A DNA stretch of 37,554 nucleotides, taken from an uncultured Clostridia bacterium (lineage in GTDB: Bacteria; Bacillota; Clostridia; Christensenellales; CAG-917). Within the stretch, counting starts at the first letter, position 1. Every line of letters begins with the position of its first letter. Shown in pieces: positions 36,801 through 37,554 of the stretch. Location: assembly GCA_947589395.1 (NCBI GenBank), contig CANQAA010000006.1:1-37554 (forward strand), in the 5' to 3' direction. The translations under genes were made by a program, and so were the position numbers. The notes beneath the pieces were generated by a model. That model did not search any database. It was not told the origin of the DNA and was given only the letters and a program-made list of their open reading frames with translations.

Positions 36801-36907
36801 TTGGCGCTCGCAGTCTTCCCCACGCCGACAAGCCCCGCTATAAGCGTAAGGAACAAGATGACGCTCAAAAACGCAAATATTAAGTTTTTGATTTTTAATG
36901 ATTTCAT
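33872..36907 (-). CDS. Large secreted, C-terminally membrane-anchored GH32 fructanase (levanase/inulinase-type)
   Basis: 1011 aa; signal peptide; GWNNDPNGLLYVNGTWHMYYQYN, EFRDPKVFW, WGECPDI; extra C-terminal beta-rich domain; terminal TM (FFYIDIAIFGSVIVGYVAIMAI) then KKYKKK. Confidence 0.93.
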   Translation of the reverse strand: MKSLKIKNLIFAFLSVILFLTLIAGLVGVGKTASANMEIAENHSGAYRNRLAFSAKSGWNNDPNGLLYVNGTWHMYYQYNYDQNTDTTALGWGNMSWGHATSTDLVHWTEKDVAIPAYQDGEDGNRYDMMFSGSAVYDEHNTSGLFDVGADGKVVAGQGIVAILTQPTDKQRQILAYSNDNGDSFKIYGEVIGADNDGGVGDNEFRDPKVFWSDTLNEWLAVIGGGSIRMYSSKNLIKWEYLGETGYWGECPDISRYTVDGEQKYVLIMSPEDKVNSHIYNRTTRESAYYPAEYYVVGDLDENGLFKSNEPVRRVSEGIDSYAMQTFNNAPDGKVYGVSWSASWKTCGLYENIRKTYNGGMTIVTELGLVKNGESYELTRKPIEGYDKLRSDEPLKTYADTLHEGENALSGWKAEVGDLDIELDFSNGQATYAELWLRTSAVENIKLIYNVKDETLTLDRSQSSLLAKDTALYTVPYSKRVALNDGKLSLRVLLDRAFISVFADGGKASFFSAVFPSAISNGMRLFADGDVGVKASVYGLESIFDDIVEDEGLILSAKKNNDPMGKIDGTVGTTYPVTATFFGSSFDESNVSYEITDGIDKIRIAEVGSIAYITLLNSEKTDGSADYAKVAVSYNGVKADDIEIFIYNNNFASDVDYKYNVGGFSYYGDRGLFLTDSGDAFRFSDAEGESFIYSAEFSPRNENAQAAGLVFGTSDNLTSYFVATADAKLDKIKLWSPGRGELKTVNCSLEDGAKIKLTLVVGEGIAKIFVNGETVARLVCELPDYHGGKLGLNVFNGEFDVNNVRFARTEHENGIFVNGYTVNCVYNLTDNNYKLKADEYVEAGGAVALSESYLKTLGAGETYRFRVITEFTDFEFDVTPDFAEAAATSAIEKYYRNNDVMIELAGQATVNKLTIDGVETEFTQEQDIVVIAAEKVASLSIGKHTVKLYTNLGRPEVVINVSQAVETIAEPIVKATHLFFYIDIAIFGSVIVGYVAIMAIKKYKKKSVHSK

Positions 36908-37011
36908 TTTTGACCTACCGTGACAAATGTCAGCGTATTGTGATTTTTCGCTCTTCGATGCAAAGTTGCACCTGTTTAATCCCGACTGCGCCTTCGCGCA
37001 AAGTCGGTTTA

Positions 37012-37029
37012 CGGGCGGCTTCCCGCCCG
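37012..37029 (-). terminator. Hairpin downstream of the partial gene at the window end
   Basis: CGGGCGG-CTTC-CCGCCCG; no strong T-tract. Confidence 0.35.
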
Positions 37030-37040
37030 AATTTGCTAAG

Positions 37041-37554
37041 TTATGCTTCCGCGTTCAGCTCAAACGAGAAGTTGCACTGATTGTCATCGCCGCCTTGCTC
37101 GTGTGTGATTATGATGTACAACGTGTCTCCCGCTTCAACGGTTATATCCGACTCTGCGGTGACATGCGCGGCATTGCCCGCAAACACCGGTCCCGTCTTC
37201 ACTTCGCCGTTTTCGCCAACTATTGCATAGCGCACGGTGAAAGTCGCCGCTCCAACGCCCGTTATCTCAAAATTGAAGTGAATTTTGCCTGCCTCTTTGA
37301 AAGTGTAAGCTATCGCCGCATAATCCGCGATCGCCGCCCAATCGCTCTTGATCTCGAAGAACGGTTTGTCGTCGACGTTATTAAAACCGTCGTTTCCGCC
37401 GTTCTTTTTGTTTGTCTTGAAATATTCAAACGACTCCGTCTGACCAAACGTATAGTTGACGTTGCCGACGGACCAGCCGTTGTCCTCGCCCGCAAGCGTT
37501 TCGTCAAAATCATCTTTGAAGTTGACGGTCGTGCCTTCTGTCGGAGGCACATCA
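37041..37554 (-). CDS. C-terminal part of a secreted beta-sandwich-like protein, truncated by the window edge
   Basis: Open reading frame runs to the window end; TVNFKDDFDETLAGEDNGWSVGNVNYTFGQ...; product unknown. Confidence 0.6.
   Translation of the reverse strand, partial: DVPPTEGTTVNFKDDFDETLAGEDNGWSVGNVNYTFGQTESFEYFKTNKKNGGNDGFNNVDDKPFFEIKSDWAAIADYAAIAYTFKEAGKIHFNFEITGVGAATFTVRYAIVGENGEVKTGPVFAGNAAHVTAESDITVEAGDTLYIIITHEQGGDDNQCNFSFELNAEA

Overview
The window looks like a chromosomal segment from a Clostridia-like Firmicute, judged from gene content and order; taxonomy is inferred. Three parts are visible. (1) 1.8-18.2 kb is mostly housekeeping: an M28-family membrane peptidase, serS, leuS, the tmk-holB-ricT(yaaT)-rsmA cluster, a membrane-anchored S8 protease, gltX, radC, a two-component system and two uncharacterised proteins. 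(2) About 22.3-37.5 kb is a minus-strand fructan/fructoside utilisation locus: three GH32-type proteins, fructokinase-like kinase, solute-binding protein, two permeases, MsmK/UgpC-like ATPase, DUF624-like membrane protein and a CBM-like lipoprotein. (3) Two non-coding regions (1-1.6 kb and about 20.4-22.1 kb) are dense in structured repeats. The most unusual signal is there. A complete tRNA-Ala(CGC) is followed by two tandem ~190 bp units, each regenerating the last 21 nt of the tRNA including CCA, followed in the next copy or flank by further sequence. The units carry an inverted T-arm-like sequence, a series of hairpins whose stems change sequence while pairing is kept, and the shared blocks CTGCACGC and CGCTGTAANAC. 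A related unit with a different tRNA-like 3' end lies at about 49-216, and degenerate relatives lie at about 438-545 and 21.86-22.13 kb. A small two-gene module (DUF4926-like plus DUF6883-like) sits between these units. I could not identify this unit as a known element; whether it is new needs database and covariance-model searches.
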